A program made the position numbers and the translations under genes. A model generated the notes under the pieces. That model saw nothing but the letters and a program-made list of their open reading frames with translations, was not told the DNA's origin and made no database searches. DNA of 64,000 nt from Lewinellaceae bacterium (GTDB taxonomy: Bacteria > Bacteroidota > Bacteroidia > Chitinophagales > Saprospiraceae): assembly GCA_020636325.1 (NCBI GenBank), contig JACJYC010000023.1, forward strand, positions 26,632-90,631, given 5' to 3'. This document shows positions 1 through 8,379 of the stretch, one piece after another (within the stretch, counting starts at the first letter, position 1; each line of letters begins with the position of its first letter).

Positions 1-171
1 TGCGTCCTGGATCAGCCAGTGGCGGCGCATCAGCCGGACCTCCTCCGCCCCCAGGTTTTCGATGATGATTTCGTAGGAAAAAACATAGCGGCCCTGTTCC
101 GGATTGGAATGATCCGGCCGGTAGGTCGGGGTAACGCTTACGCGGATGTCGTGCGTAATCAGGGTATTCAT
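1..171 (-). CDS. apaG: ApaG-family protein, 5' part only (gene runs off the left edge)
   Basis: Reading the minus strand from the ATG at 171 gives 57 codons open to the window edge. The translation has the ApaG/DUF525 pattern: a strand ending in RVSVTPTYRP, then RYVFSYEIIIENLG and a short stretch ending in RHWLIQDA, matching the family's F-Y-x-I-x-I-x-N-x-G and R-x-W-x-I-x-D/N signatures. ApaG is a small beta-sandwich (fibronectin-III-like) protein of uncertain role, historically tied to Co/Mg homeostasis and diadenosine tetraphosphate. Its ATG overlaps the gmk stop codon as ATGA, so the two are translationally coupled and form the end of a yicC-gmk-apaG operon. About half of the protein lies outside the window. 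Confidence 0.85.
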   Translation of the reverse strand, partial: MNTLITHDIRVSVTPTYRPDHSNPEQGRYVFSYEIIIENLGAEEVRLMRRHWLIQDA

Positions 172-770
172 GGATTGTTTTCGAGATTTTTCTTCGCGCC
201 GATCCCTAAGAACACGGATACCAGCCGTTCGGCATCCGTCAGGGCCGTTTCCAATACATCATTAACTAATATTGCATCAAATTTGTTTTGATAACTCAGC
301 TCTTCTTTCGTTTTGGCGATCCTTTTAGCCAGACTGACGGGGTCTTCCGTCCGCCGCAGGTTCAGCCGTTCGAATAAAACCTCAGGCGAAGGAGGCTTTA
401 CAAAAACGCTCAGGGCCTGGTCGCCGTAGGTCTTTTTGAGGTTGACGGCGCCTTTGACATCGATATCGAAAATGATGTGTTTGCCCTCGGCCCAAAGCCG
501 GCTGATCTCGCTGTGCAGGGTGCCGTAGAACTGACCCTCGTACACTTCCTGCCATTCGGCGAATGCACCGGCATCGATCCAGGACCGGAACTGCGATACG
601 CTGACAAAGTAATAATCCCGGCCTTCTTCTTCATACGACCTGGGTTGGCGCGTGGTGGCGGATACCGAGAACGCCAGGTTCGGGAATACTTTCAGCAGAT
701 GTCGGACGATGGTGGTTTTTCCCGCGCCCGAAGGGGCTGTGAAGATGATGAGCTTGCCCATAAACAACAT
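168..770 (-). CDS. gmk: guanylate kinase
   Basis: Phosphorylates GMP to GDP with ATP, an essential cytosolic step in guanine nucleotide supply. The 200-residue product has a P-loop APSGAGKT near residues 12-19, the GMP-binding SATTRQPRSYEEEGRDYYF stretch near 38-57, a Walker-B-like IIFDIDVKGA segment around residue 100 and an arginine-rich lid (RLNLRRTEDP). Length is normal for the family. There are two in-frame ATGs, at 770 and 761; the second (protein starting MGKLIIF) aligns better with family starts, but the first lies 2 bases from the yicC stop. The neighbours yicC and apaG make this a housekeeping operon. Confidence 0.96.
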   Translation of the reverse strand: MLFMGKLIIFTAPSGAGKTTIVRHLLKVFPNLAFSVSATTRQPRSYEEEGRDYYFVSVSQFRSWIDAGAFAEWQEVYEGQFYGTLHSEISRLWAEGKHIIFDIDVKGAVNLKKTYGDQALSVFVKPPSPEVLFERLNLRRTEDPVSLAKRIAKTKEELSYQNKFDAILVNDVLETALTDAERLVSVFLGIGAKKNLENNP

Positions 771-772
771 TT

Positions 773-1648
773 CTAGACCGTATTGGCCACCAGCTCTTTT
801 ATCTTTTCCAACTCGTCTTTCATGGTGACGACGAGCCGCTGAATTTCCGATGAATAGGCCTTGGCGCCGAGGGTATTGATCTCGCGGCCCATTTCCTGGC
901 TGATAAACCCGAGCTTCCGCCCTTTGGCGTTGACCTTCTTATCCAGTTCTTCCAGGAAGTAGCGGCAGTGCTGTTCGAGCCGCACCTTTTCCTCGGTGAT
1001 GTCCATTTTTTCCAGATAGAACAATACCTCCTGTTCGAAGCGGTTCTTGTCCACATTCTCCTTGCCCATGAACTCCTCGAGGTTCTGGTACATGCGCTGG
1101 CGGATCTTGGACACGCGCTCTTCTTCAAAGGGGTTGACCTGCCCCAGAAGGTCCAGGATATTGCTGACCCTGGTGCGGAGGTCTTCTTCCATGGCGCCGC
1201 CTTCGGCCAGCCGGAATTTGTCGAAGAGGGACAAGGCGTCGGTCATGGCCGACATCACGGTAGACCATTCATCGTCGTCGATTTCCTGCTCCTCGGTCGA
1301 AATGACGTTGGGGATCTTGAGGATGGCCTGGACGAGGTCGCTTTGCGGGGCCGCAACGTCGGAGAGGAGGGACTGAAGCTCCTGATAATACCGCTTGAAC
1401 AAAGGGCGGTTCAGCCCGAAGCCGTCGTCGCCTTGCAGGGATTTGACATCGATGGACAGTTCGAGTTTGCCCCTTTCAGCCCTGTCCACCACCATTTTCC
1501 GCAGTTCGGTCTCTTTCTCCCTGAAATTCTGGGGGATCTTGATCCGCAGGTCCGTAAATTTGCTGTTCAGGGATTTGACCTCGACAGAGATGGTTTTCTC
1601 CTTGAATGCGACGGACGACCTGCCGTAACCTGTCATTGAAAGAAGCAT
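773..1648 (-). CDS. yicC: YicC/YloC-type endoribonuclease
   Basis: A 291-residue member of the YicC-like family, which are RNA-binding endoribonucleases involved in small-RNA and mRNA turnover. The N-terminus LLSMTGYGRS is the family hallmark; the C-terminal DUF1732 half contains DITEEKVRLEQH, GRKLGFISQEMGREINTLGAKA and the final ELVANTV typical of the family. The gene begins at an ATG at 1648 and ends 2 bases before gmk, so it is the first gene of the yicC-gmk-apaG operon. A perfect TATATTTG promoter element lies about 50 bases upstream on the same strand. Confidence 0.93.
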   Translation of the reverse strand: MLLSMTGYGRSSVAFKEKTISVEVKSLNSKFTDLRIKIPQNFREKETELRKMVVDRAERGKLELSIDVKSLQGDDGFGLNRPLFKRYYQELQSLLSDVAAPQSDLVQAILKIPNVISTEEQEIDDDEWSTVMSAMTDALSLFDKFRLAEGGAMEEDLRTRVSNILDLLGQVNPFEEERVSKIRQRMYQNLEEFMGKENVDKNRFEQEVLFYLEKMDITEEKVRLEQHCRYFLEELDKKVNAKGRKLGFISQEMGREINTLGAKAYSSEIQRLVVTMKDELEKIKELVANTV

Positions 1649-1694
1649 AATGGTAATATTCCAGCAATTTAATGCTGCAGTGATAAAAGATTGG

Positions 1695-1702
1695 CAAATA
1701 TA
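1695..1702 (-). promoter_or_regulatory. -7 element of the yicC-gmk-apaG promoter
   Basis: The minus strand reads TATATTTG, a perfect match to the Bacteroidota -7 consensus TAnnTTTG, 47 bases before the yicC ATG. I see no convincing TTTG at the -33 position, so this call rests on the -7 alone. Confidence 0.5.
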
Positions 1703-1830
1703 GCGTTTGCTAGGATTTTATTTCCCCTATCCGCCAATTAAGCCGGGCCCCGGAGGGCCTTCAGGCGGCCCCGGAAAGCTAATTGCCTGAAAAATAACGC
1801 AGATCGATGAAAAAATAGATAGAATTTTTT

Positions 1831-1859
1831 TTTGAATCAAAAATAAAATCCGAAATTTG
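1831..1859 (+). promoter_or_regulatory. candidate promoter of the HU gene
   Basis: TTTG (1831-1834) is followed after 17 bases by GAAATTTG (1852-1859), one mismatch from TAnnTTTG. It lies about 57 bases before the HU start in a strongly AT-rich stretch. Spacing is at the short end for Bacteroidota promoters. Confidence 0.35.
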
Positions 1860-1916
1860 CCGCTCGTTTGTCGAAAGCAAGAGGATTCATAACTAATTAT
1901 AAACCAAGAACTAACG

Positions 1917-2240
1917 ATGAGAAAAGCTGATTTGGTTACCGCTATCGCTGAAAAGACCGGTGTTCCTAAAGTTGATGTATTGGTTACACTGGAGACCTTT
2001 TTCAAGGAGGTTAAGAACTCTTTGGCGGATGGCGAAAACGTTTACGTTAGAGGTTTTGGTTCTTTCATCATCAAAAAACGCGCGAAAAAAATTGGGCGGC
2101 ACATTAAAAAGAATCAGGCGATCGAGATCCCTGCTCATTTTATCCCCGCTTTCAAACCGGCCAAAGTTTTTGTTGAGCAAGTGAAGGATAACGTAACCTC
2201 CCTGCCTGAGAACGGATGGGACGACGAAGATGAGGATTAA
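1917..2240 (+). CDS. HU/IHF-family nucleoid DNA-binding protein
   Basis: Small basic DNA-bending protein of the nucleoid. Residues 1-90 carry the HU fold: MRKADLVTAIAEKTGV helix, the helix LVTLETFFKEVKNSL, then NVYVRGFGSFIIKKRA leading into the beta-arm and a C-terminal FKPAKVFVEQV helix. After residue 92 there is an unusual acidic tail ending DDEDED that is not part of the canonical fold and may modulate DNA affinity. In many Bacteroidota an HU gene precedes the RNase G gene, as here. The start is an ATG without a Shine-Dalgarno sequence, normal for the phylum. Confidence 0.93.
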   Translation: MRKADLVTAIAEKTGVPKVDVLVTLETFFKEVKNSLADGENVYVRGFGSFIIKKRAKKIGRHIKKNQAIEIPAHFIPAFKPAKVFVEQVKDNVTSLPENGWDDEDED

Positions 2241-2267
2241 TCCTGATCACCTTTTCAACCCAGGCGT

Positions 2268-3056
2268 ATGACCAGGTTGCAAATAGGCATTATCGCGGCT
2301 TCCCTGGCGTTGTTCTGCATACTGGCATTCGGGCTGGAGACCAGGCCCAGGCACCTGCGGGATCTGGACCGGCAACGCTCGATCAGCGGGGAGACCACCA
2401 GCGCCGCCGTCTTGTTAAAAGAAGCAAGGCAAAAACTGCCTGAAACGGCTGCGGCCGAAGTAGCCGTTATGGAGGACAATGCCCAGGCATCGGCCTCTGA
2501 TGCGGAAAAAGCGGAACGGTTCAAGGAGCTGTCCGCCAGATGGTACCAATTGGGCTTTCCGGCCATATCGGGCTACTACGCCCAGGAAGTGGCCGAAATC
2601 CTGAATTCGGGTGAGAGCTGGGCGATTGCCGGTACGACCTATGCCATCGGTCAGCAGCAGGCTGACGAAGAAAAGGTCAGCGAGTTTTGCACGTCGAGGG
2701 CCGTACAGTGTTTTGAAAATGCCGTTTCGCTCGATCCGGACAACCCGGAATACCAGCTGAACCTGGCTAACGTTTATGTGGTGAAACCGCCGCAGGACAA
2801 CCCGATGAAGGGCATCCTGATGTTGCGCGAATTAAACAATAAGTACCCGGATAATGTTCCGGTATTGAATACACTCGGGCGATTAGCCCTTCAGACCGGT
2901 CAGACCGACCGCGCCATCGAACGCCTCGAGCAGGCTTTGTCGCTGGCGCCTGAAAATAATCAGACCCTCTGTCTGCTGGCAGATGCCTATCAGGCTGCCG
3001 GGCAATCCGATAAATCGGAGGCCTTCGCCCAAAGGTGCCAGTCAGGAAGGGAGTGA
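2268..3056 (+). CDS. membrane-anchored TPR protein
   Basis: 262 residues with one N-terminal hydrophobic segment (about residues 5-22, IGIIAASLALFCILAFGL) that anchors it with the bulk outside the cytoplasm. The rest is helical; the C-terminal half contains at least two to three tetratricopeptide repeats (for example AVQCFENAVSLDPDNPEYQLNL and AIERLEQALSLAPENNQTL). TPRs mediate protein-protein contacts; no catalytic motif is visible and the partner cannot be told. It lies 27 bases after the HU gene and upstream of the mS38-like gene, so all may be co-transcribed. Confidence 0.8.
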   Translation: MTRLQIGIIAASLALFCILAFGLETRPRHLRDLDRQRSISGETTSAAVLLKEARQKLPETAAAEVAVMEDNAQASASDAEKAERFKELSARWYQLGFPAISGYYAQEVAEILNSGESWAIAGTTYAIGQQQADEEKVSEFCTSRAVQCFENAVSLDPDNPEYQLNLANVYVVKPPQDNPMKGILMLRELNNKYPDNVPVLNTLGRLALQTGQTDRAIERLEQALSLAPENNQTLCLLADAYQAAGQSDKSEAFAQRCQSGRE

Positions 3057-3112
3057 CCTGCGCGTTGCAGGCAGATAAGAAACGGATTTTTTAACCAAAA
3101 AAATGATGCATT

Positions 3113-3208
3113 ATGCCTTGCGGAAAAAAGCGTAAAAGACATAAGATCGCCACGCACAAGCGGAAGAAGAGACTTCGCAAAAACCGTCATAAGAAGAAGA
3201 ACAGATAG
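3113..3208 (+). CDS. AURKAIP1/COX24 (mS38-like) ribosomal protein, 31 residues
   Basis: Very short basic reading frame starting MPCGKKRKRHKIATHKRKK and ending in RHKKKNR. Over half of the residues are Lys, Arg or His. The KKRKRHKIATHKRKKR-RKNRHKKK pattern is the AURKAIP1/COX24 domain, the family of mitochondrial small-subunit protein mS38 and its tiny bacterial relatives, which bind rRNA near the decoding region. Bacteroidota commonly carry a ~30-residue copy near the RNase G gene, as here. The frame is clear despite its size because the whole sequence matches the family end to end. Confidence 0.85.
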   Translation: MPCGKKRKRHKIATHKRKKRLRKNRHKKKNR

Positions 3209-3710
3209 TCCTATTTTGGGTTATCGGAATGCAGGCATTTTCCCTGCTGCCGGCTTTTTCTTCTCCCGGCTTCGTCCGGGTGTTCAAAATATTTCGGCGC
3301 CCATTCCTGAATGCCAAAATAGGATCTGCCGACCTTTTTCCGGGCTTGTCCCGGGAACAGTCAGGCAGTTTATTTCCGGAATGGGCCCGCTCATTGGCCA
3401 ACATGAGGTTGCGCTCAAGCCTAAGCATGACCGTTCTGCCGCACAGCTGAAAAAGCAGGCGGCATGAGCCCGGTTGTGATCCGCCGGATTCTTCGGAACC
3501 GGCGCGATGTTTAAGCTCGCCTCAGGTCCCTTTGGGTAAAGGCGATTTGTCCCGTTGGCGGTTGTTTTTTGAACGGATCGGGAAGTTTTCCCAATAATAC
3601 CCCTAAAAAAATATCAGGTCAGCTTTTTCCACCACGGCACAAATTGCCCGCCTTAAGTCGGCAACGGCTGGTTTATTGCCTGCATCCGGTATGCAGCAAA
3701 CCATGTCCCT
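3209..3710 (+). other. 502-base gene-free leader with nested inverted repeats upstream of RNase G
   Basis: No convincing gene. The segment holds an exact 11-bp inverted repeat, TCCTATTTTGG at 3209-3219 with CCAAAATAGGA at 3314-3324, and a 9-bp pair, GCCCATTCC at 3299-3307 with GGAATGGGC at 3378-3386, plus smaller GC hairpins (for example CCCGG-cttcgt-CCGGG around 3266-3281). It could fold into a long structured 5' untranslated region of the RNase G mRNA or encode a separate RNA. Confidence 0.45.
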
Positions 3711-5264
3711 GTGGAAAAAGAACTTATTATCAATGCCACGCCTACTGAAGTAGAGATCGCATTGCTGGAAGACTCCAAATTGGTGGAGCTCCATAACCAA
3801 AAGACCAACAATAACTTCACTGTAGGCGATATATTTTTAGGCAAGATCAACCGGACAATGGCCGGATTGAACGCCGCTTTTGTGGATATCGGCCATAAAA
3901 AGGACGCCTTCCTGCACTATACCGACCTGGGGCCCAAACTCCGGTCGCTCGTCAAATATACCGCCAACTCCATCAGCGGCGAGATCACCACTCATAAGCT
4001 GGACAGCTTCAAACTCGAACCCGAGATCATTAAAACGGGCAAGATCGACCAGGTGCTCAGCCGCAAGGATATGGTGCTGGTTCAGGTCCTGAAAGAACCC
4101 ATCTCCACCAAAGGCCCCCGCCTGAGTTGCGAGATCACCATCCCGGGCCGTTACCTCGTCCTGACGCCCTTCGGCGATTCGGTCGCCGTTTCCAAAAAGA
4201 TCGGCAACGCGGAAGAACGCAAACGGCTCCAGCTGCTGGTGGAAAGCATCCGGCCGAAAAACTTCGGCGTGATCGTCCGCACGGCCGCCGAAGGCAAGAA
4301 AGTGGCCGACCTGCACGAAGAGCTCAATATGATGGTGGGCAAATGGGAGGAAGTCTTCCGGCAGTTGCCCCGGGCCAAGCCGCCCATGAAACTGCTCAGC
4401 GAACTGGATAAAACCTCCAGCATCCTTCGCGACGTGCTCAACGACTCGTTCAACAAGATCGTCGTCAATGACAAGCAGCTCTTTCAGAACATCAAGAACT
4501 ACCTGTCCGCCATCGCGCCCGATCAGGTCCGGATCGTGCAATTCTACAAACCGTCCGGCAAACATATCTTCGAAGCGTACGGCGTAAACCGGCAGATCAA
4601 AGCCTCCTTCGGCAAGACCGCCACCATGCCCAGCGGCGCTTACCTGGTGATCGAACACACGGAAGCCATGCACGTCATCGACGTCAACAGCGGCCATAAA
4701 ATGCAAACGATCAACCAGGAGGATGCAGTGCTGAACGTCAACCTGGAAGCCGCTGAAGAAATAGCGCGCCAACTCCGCCTGCGGGATATCGGCGGCATCA
4801 TCATCGTGGATTTTATCGACATGAAAAATCCGGAGCACAAGAAGGAGCTGATGAAGATGATGCGCCATCATATGAAAAAGGACCGCGCCCAGCATACGAT
4901 CCTCCCCCTGAGCAAATTCGGCCTGATGCAGATCACGCGCCAGCGGGTCCGGCCGGAAGTGAAGATCAATACCGCCGAGGTGTGCCCCACCTGCAACGGC
5001 ACCGGAAAGACCAATGCTTCCATCCTGTTGATGGATGAGGTAGAACGCGACCTGACCTTTATCCACCAGTCCAGACAAAAGGCCAAGATCTCCCTGCAGG
5101 TACACCCCTACCTCGCGGCTTTCCTCCGGAAAGGATTTCCCAGCATCCAGATGAAATGGTACCTCAAATACCACCGCTGGATCAAGGTCGCGCCCAGCCC
5201 CGATCTGGGTATGTTGGAATATAAGTTTTTTGACGACCAGGAAGACGAGATCAGGCTGCAGTAA
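3711..5264 (+). CDS. rng: ribonuclease G / RNase E-family endoribonuclease
   Basis: Single-strand-specific endoribonuclease for rRNA maturation and mRNA decay. The 517-residue product starts at a GTG (MEKELIINATPTEVEIALLED), exactly where relatives begin, so upstream ATGs in other frames were not used. Visible features: an N-terminal S1-type RNA-binding segment interrupted by the RNase-E 5' sensor, the catalytic DNase-I-like core with EHTEAMHVIDVNSG and GGIIIVDFIDM (metal-binding aspartates), and the zinc-link CPTCNGTGKT near residue 425. Length is that of RNase G rather than RNase E; there is no degradosome tail. The long structured leader suggests autoregulation, as known for RNase E in other bacteria. 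Confidence 0.95.
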   Translation: MEKELIINATPTEVEIALLEDSKLVELHNQKTNNNFTVGDIFLGKINRTMAGLNAAFVDIGHKKDAFLHYTDLGPKLRSLVKYTANSISGEITTHKLDSFKLEPEIIKTGKIDQVLSRKDMVLVQVLKEPISTKGPRLSCEITIPGRYLVLTPFGDSVAVSKKIGNAEERKRLQLLVESIRPKNFGVIVRTAAEGKKVADLHEELNMMVGKWEEVFRQLPRAKPPMKLLSELDKTSSILRDVLNDSFNKIVVNDKQLFQNIKNYLSAIAPDQVRIVQFYKPSGKHIFEAYGVNRQIKASFGKTATMPSGAYLVIEHTEAMHVIDVNSGHKMQTINQEDAVLNVNLEAAEEIARQLRLRDIGGIIIVDFIDMKNPEHKKELMKMMRHHMKKDRAQHTILPLSKFGLMQITRQRVRPEVKINTAEVCPTCNGTGKTNASILLMDEVERDLTFIHQSRQKAKISLQVHPYLAAFLRKGFPSIQMKWYLKYHRWIKVAPSPDLGMLEYKFFDDQEDEIRLQ

Positions 5265-5269
5265 AAAAC

Positions 5270-5303
5270 TGCCGGCTGTTCCTTGGCACAGCCGGCAATT
5301 TTT
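5270..5303 (+). terminator. rho-independent terminator after RNase G
   Basis: A perfect 8-bp stem GCCGGCTG (5271-5278) with CAGCCGGC (5289-5296), 10-base loop, followed by AATTTTTTG. It begins a few bases past the stop codon. Confidence 0.85.
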
Positions 5304-5401
5304 TGCGATATTGTGAGTTTTAGCAATAGAAACCGGACGCCGCATCAGGCATCCTCCGCACGTTTCTTTCTCAAAATCGCTTTTTCACCAAAACCTTGGG
5401 T

Positions 5402-6310
5402 ATGAATAAGAATGGATTAATAGTAATTGCCGTGATCTTGGGTTTGCTCGCACTGCTTGCCGGATGGTGGGGGTTTGGTCAAAGCAAGTCGAACAAAGCG
5501 CTGACCCAGCAAAATGATGAACTGACAACACAAATGGGGGACCTCGAAGACCTGAAAACCGCCCTGGCCGGAGAAGTGGACAGCCTGCAGCGAGCCTATG
5601 ACGCGCTGGCGGAGGAAAACCAGTCCCTCCAGGGATCCCTGACCGAAGCCCAAAGCCAGCTGGCTTCAAAAGACGCTGCGATCAGGTCGGCCAAAAAACA
5701 GGCTGCCGCCCAATCGAACAACCTCAAAGCCGAGATCCAGGAACTCCTGGCGGCCAAAGCGGACCTTGAAAGCTCCATTTCCGTGCTGCAGTCCGAAAAC
5801 GATTCGCTCCGCCAGGTCACCGGCATGCTGGAACAGGACCTCAGCGCCGCCAGAGAAGAAAATACCGCACTGGCCAACCTCAACCGCACCATGCAGGATG
5901 AAGTGAGGCGGCTGACGCTGTCCAACTTCAAAGCGACGGCTTTCCAGGTGGAACTGGAGCGCAAATCGAGCAAGGCAACCGCCAAATCTTCCCGCGCCCG
6001 CCGCATTCGCGTTACCTTCGACCTGGCCAATGTGCCGCCGGAATACCAGGGGACCCGGACGCTTTACCTGGTGGTGACCGATGAAAAGGGGACTCCGATC
6101 CGGAGCGAGAATACGACACAGGCGCAGGTTGTGGTCAATAATCAGCGGGTGGACATCATCGCCCAGAAAGCGCAGGATGTGAACATCACCGAAAGCCAGC
6201 GGCTTTCCTTTACCCATGACCTGGAGGAAAAACTCCGCTCAGGGTTCTACCGGGTAGCCGTTTATACGGATATCGGCTTGCTGGGCGCCGCCAACTTCCG
6301 CCTGCAGTAA
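5402..6310 (+). CDS. single-pass membrane protein with long periplasmic coiled coil
   Basis: About 302 residues from the ATG at 5402 (an in-frame TTG at 5396 is a less likely start). A transmembrane helix (GLIVIAVILGLLALLAGWWGF) is followed by about 150 residues of Gln/Glu/Ala/Leu-rich heptads typical of a coiled coil, then a basic linker (SSKATAKSSRARRIR) and a C-terminal beta-rich domain of about 110 residues with RVTFDLANVPPEYQGTRTLY and a final FYRVAVYTDIGLLGAANFRLQ. No enzyme motif is visible. Related proteins are widespread and uncharacterised in Bacteroidota; a scaffold or spacer role in the envelope is a guess. It stands between two terminators, so it is probably monocistronic. Confidence 0.75.
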   Translation: MNKNGLIVIAVILGLLALLAGWWGFGQSKSNKALTQQNDELTTQMGDLEDLKTALAGEVDSLQRAYDALAEENQSLQGSLTEAQSQLASKDAAIRSAKKQAAAQSNNLKAEIQELLAAKADLESSISVLQSENDSLRQVTGMLEQDLSAAREENTALANLNRTMQDEVRRLTLSNFKATAFQVELERKSSKATAKSSRARRIRVTFDLANVPPEYQGTRTLYLVVTDEKGTPIRSENTTQAQVVVNNQRVDIIAQKAQDVNITESQRLSFTHDLEEKLRSGFYRVAVYTDIGLLGAANFRLQ

Positions 6311-6336
6311 ACCCGCCTGCCTGCGTTGACTGCCTG

Positions 6337-6372
6337 CAACGGGCAGCCGGTTTGCATGCCGGCTGCCCGTTG
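6337..6372 (+). terminator. strong hairpin after the coiled-coil gene
   Basis: A perfect 14-bp stem CAACGGGCAGCCGG (6337-6350) / CCGGCTGCCCGTTG (6359-6372) with an 8-base loop. The following bases are T-rich but not a clean T-run, so it may terminate less efficiently than the one at 5270. Confidence 0.65.
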
Positions 6373-6414
6373 TCAGTTATGTTTTACCCTGTTTTTCCAT
6401 AGCCGGATATTTTG

Positions 6415-6422
6415 TAACTTTG
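6415..6422 (+). promoter_or_regulatory. -7 element of the mutL promoter
   Basis: TAACTTTG, a perfect TAnnTTTG match, 51 bases before the mutL ATG and just after the preceding terminator. A T-rich GTTTTT run about 20 bases upstream may serve as a weak -33. Its position shows that an in-frame TTG at 6420 cannot be the mutL start. Confidence 0.55.
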
Positions 6423-6473
6423 CCACTAGGGCAACCTGTTCATTTATTCAAATTCAATAAACAAAAAACAAAT

Positions 6474-8348
6474 ATGGCTGATATCATTCAGCTATTACCA
6501 GATGCCATCGCCAATCAGATCGCTGCAGGTGAAGTCATACAGCGGCCGGCCTCAGTTGTAAAAGAACTCATGGAAAATGCCATTGATGCCGGCGCAAGCA
6601 CCATAAAACTGGTGATCAAGGACTCCGGCAGCGCATTGATCCAGGTTATCGATAACGGTTGCGGGATGTCTGAAACCGACGCCCGCATGTCCTTCGAACG
6701 CCATGCCACCTCCAAGATCCGGTACGCCGAAGACCTGTTCGCCATCCGGACCATGGGCTTCCGCGGTGAAGCGCTGGCCTCCGTGGCGGCCGTTGCGCAG
6801 GTGGAAATGCGCACCCGCCGCCACGCGGACGAGCTCGGTACCCGCATTCAGATCGACGGCTCCGAAATCAAGGCACAGGAATCCTGCCAGTGCAGCGCAG
6901 GCACCACCATTTCGATAAAGAACCTGTTCTTTAACCTGCCGGCGCGCAGGAATTTCCTGAAAAGCCCCACGGTGGAAATGAAACATATCCTGGATGAGTT
7001 CCAGCGCATCGCCCTGGCCAATCCGGACATTTTCTTTTCCCTGCACCACAACAGTACCGAGGTCTTCCACCTGCCGCCCGGCAACCTGCGGCAACGGATC
7101 GTCGGCGTGTTCGGCACCACCTACAATAAAAAACTGGTGCCGGTACAGGAAACGACCGACCTGCTGAAGGTGTACGGTTTTGTCGGCAAACCCGAATTTG
7201 CCAAAAAGGCCAGAGGGGAGCAGTTCTTTTTTGTCAATCAGCGGTTCATCCGCAGCAATTACCTGCACCACGCCGTGATGACCGCCTTTGAGGATATCCT
7301 GAAGGACGCGTATCCCTTTTATGTGATCTTCCTGGATATAGATCCCTCGCAGATCGACATCAACGTCCACCCGACCAAGCAGGAGATCAAGTTTGATGAC
7401 GAAAAACTGGTCTACAATTACCTGAAAGTGGCCATCCGGCACAGCCTGGGGCAGTTCAGCGTCATGCCGACCCTGGATTTTGACCAGGAAGGCAGCTTTT
7501 CCGCCGCCCGGATCGCACCGCCCTCACCGGCCGGCAGAACGATCGAAAGCTATACGCGCAGCAGCGGAATGGACAGCGCCAATCCGGCGTCGGCGGGCAA
7601 ACCGCCCCATTTTCAGCGGCAGGAAAGGCATGATGCCGACCACTGGCAGTCGCTGTACGAAGGCCTGGACGAAGCCGATCCCGGCGCCGGTCCGGACGAA
7701 AGCCCTGAAGGCCCGATCACCATCAAGAGCAAATGGGCCGATGAAAGCGCCCTGGATGATGCGTCCGGCAGCTTTTCCCAACCCCAGAAGGCGCCTTACC
7801 AGATCCACGCAACGTATATCGTGAGCCCGATCAAGTCGGGTTTTTTGCTGATCGACCAGCAGGCGGCCCACGAGCGGATCCTGTTCGAAAAATACCTCGA
7901 TGCCCTCGAAAAACAGGAAACCTATTCCCAGCGTCAGCTTTTCCCGCGGACGATCAGCCTGCCGCCTGCCGACGCGGCCGTTCTCAAGGAAATTTCCAGA
8001 CAGATCAACCAGTTGGGGTTCGATGTACAGGAATTCGGCGCCAATACCTTTGTGATCAACGGCGTACCTGCCGATATGGCCGGCCGGGAAAATGAGGCCC
8101 AGGCCATCGAAGACCTGCTGGCCCAGTACAAGGCCAACCTGGACATGAAGCTGGACCTGCGGGAAAACATCGCCAGGGCCATGGCGCGCAGTACCGGCAT
8201 CAAGCGGGGACAGATCCTGACGGTTGCGGAAATGCAGGGACTCATTGATAAATTGTTCGCCTGCAGCGTGCCGTTCAAGAGCCCTTACGGCCGGCATTGT
8301 TTTCTGACCTTTGAACTGGACGAACTTGCCAGGCGTTTTGAAAGTTAA
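6474..8348 (+). CDS. mutL: DNA mismatch repair protein MutL
   Basis: 624 residues from the ATG at 6474 (MADIIQLLPDAIANQIAAGE). The N-terminal GHKL ATPase carries ELMENAIDAGA (residues 31-41, catalytic Glu34), DNGCGM and GFRGEALASV, then the S5-fold transducer domain with VNQRFIRS and NVHPTKQEIKF. A ~100-residue low-complexity linker leads to the C-terminal dimerisation domain. In that domain the nicking-endonuclease motif DQHA is DQQA (Asp461), and the CPHGRP-type zinc motif reads SPYGRHC, so this copy looks catalytically silent as an endonuclease, like MutL of organisms that nick with another enzyme. MutL links mismatch recognition by MutS to strand removal. Confidence 0.97.
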   Translation: MADIIQLLPDAIANQIAAGEVIQRPASVVKELMENAIDAGASTIKLVIKDSGSALIQVIDNGCGMSETDARMSFERHATSKIRYAEDLFAIRTMGFRGEALASVAAVAQVEMRTRRHADELGTRIQIDGSEIKAQESCQCSAGTTISIKNLFFNLPARRNFLKSPTVEMKHILDEFQRIALANPDIFFSLHHNSTEVFHLPPGNLRQRIVGVFGTTYNKKLVPVQETTDLLKVYGFVGKPEFAKKARGEQFFFVNQRFIRSNYLHHAVMTAFEDILKDAYPFYVIFLDIDPSQIDINVHPTKQEIKFDDEKLVYNYLKVAIRHSLGQFSVMPTLDFDQEGSFSAARIAPPSPAGRTIESYTRSSGMDSANPASAGKPPHFQRQERHDADHWQSLYEGLDEADPGAGPDESPEGPITIKSKWADESALDDASGSFSQPQKAPYQIHATYIVSPIKSGFLLIDQQAAHERILFEKYLDALEKQETYSQRQLFPRTISLPPADAAVLKEISRQINQLGFDVQEFGANTFVINGVPADMAGRENEAQAIEDLLAQYKANLDMKLDLRENIARAMARSTGIKRGQILTVAEMQGLIDKLFACSVPFKSPYGRHCFLTFELDELARRFES

Positions 8349-8379
8349 ACAAACAGCTAACTGACTTGACCAAATCGTT

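Noticed and set aside
3837..5345. 502-codon open frame on the minus strand across RNase G
   Set aside because: Antisense to a clearly real gene with all RNase E/G motifs. The translation is a low-complexity His/Asp/Leu-rich shadow.
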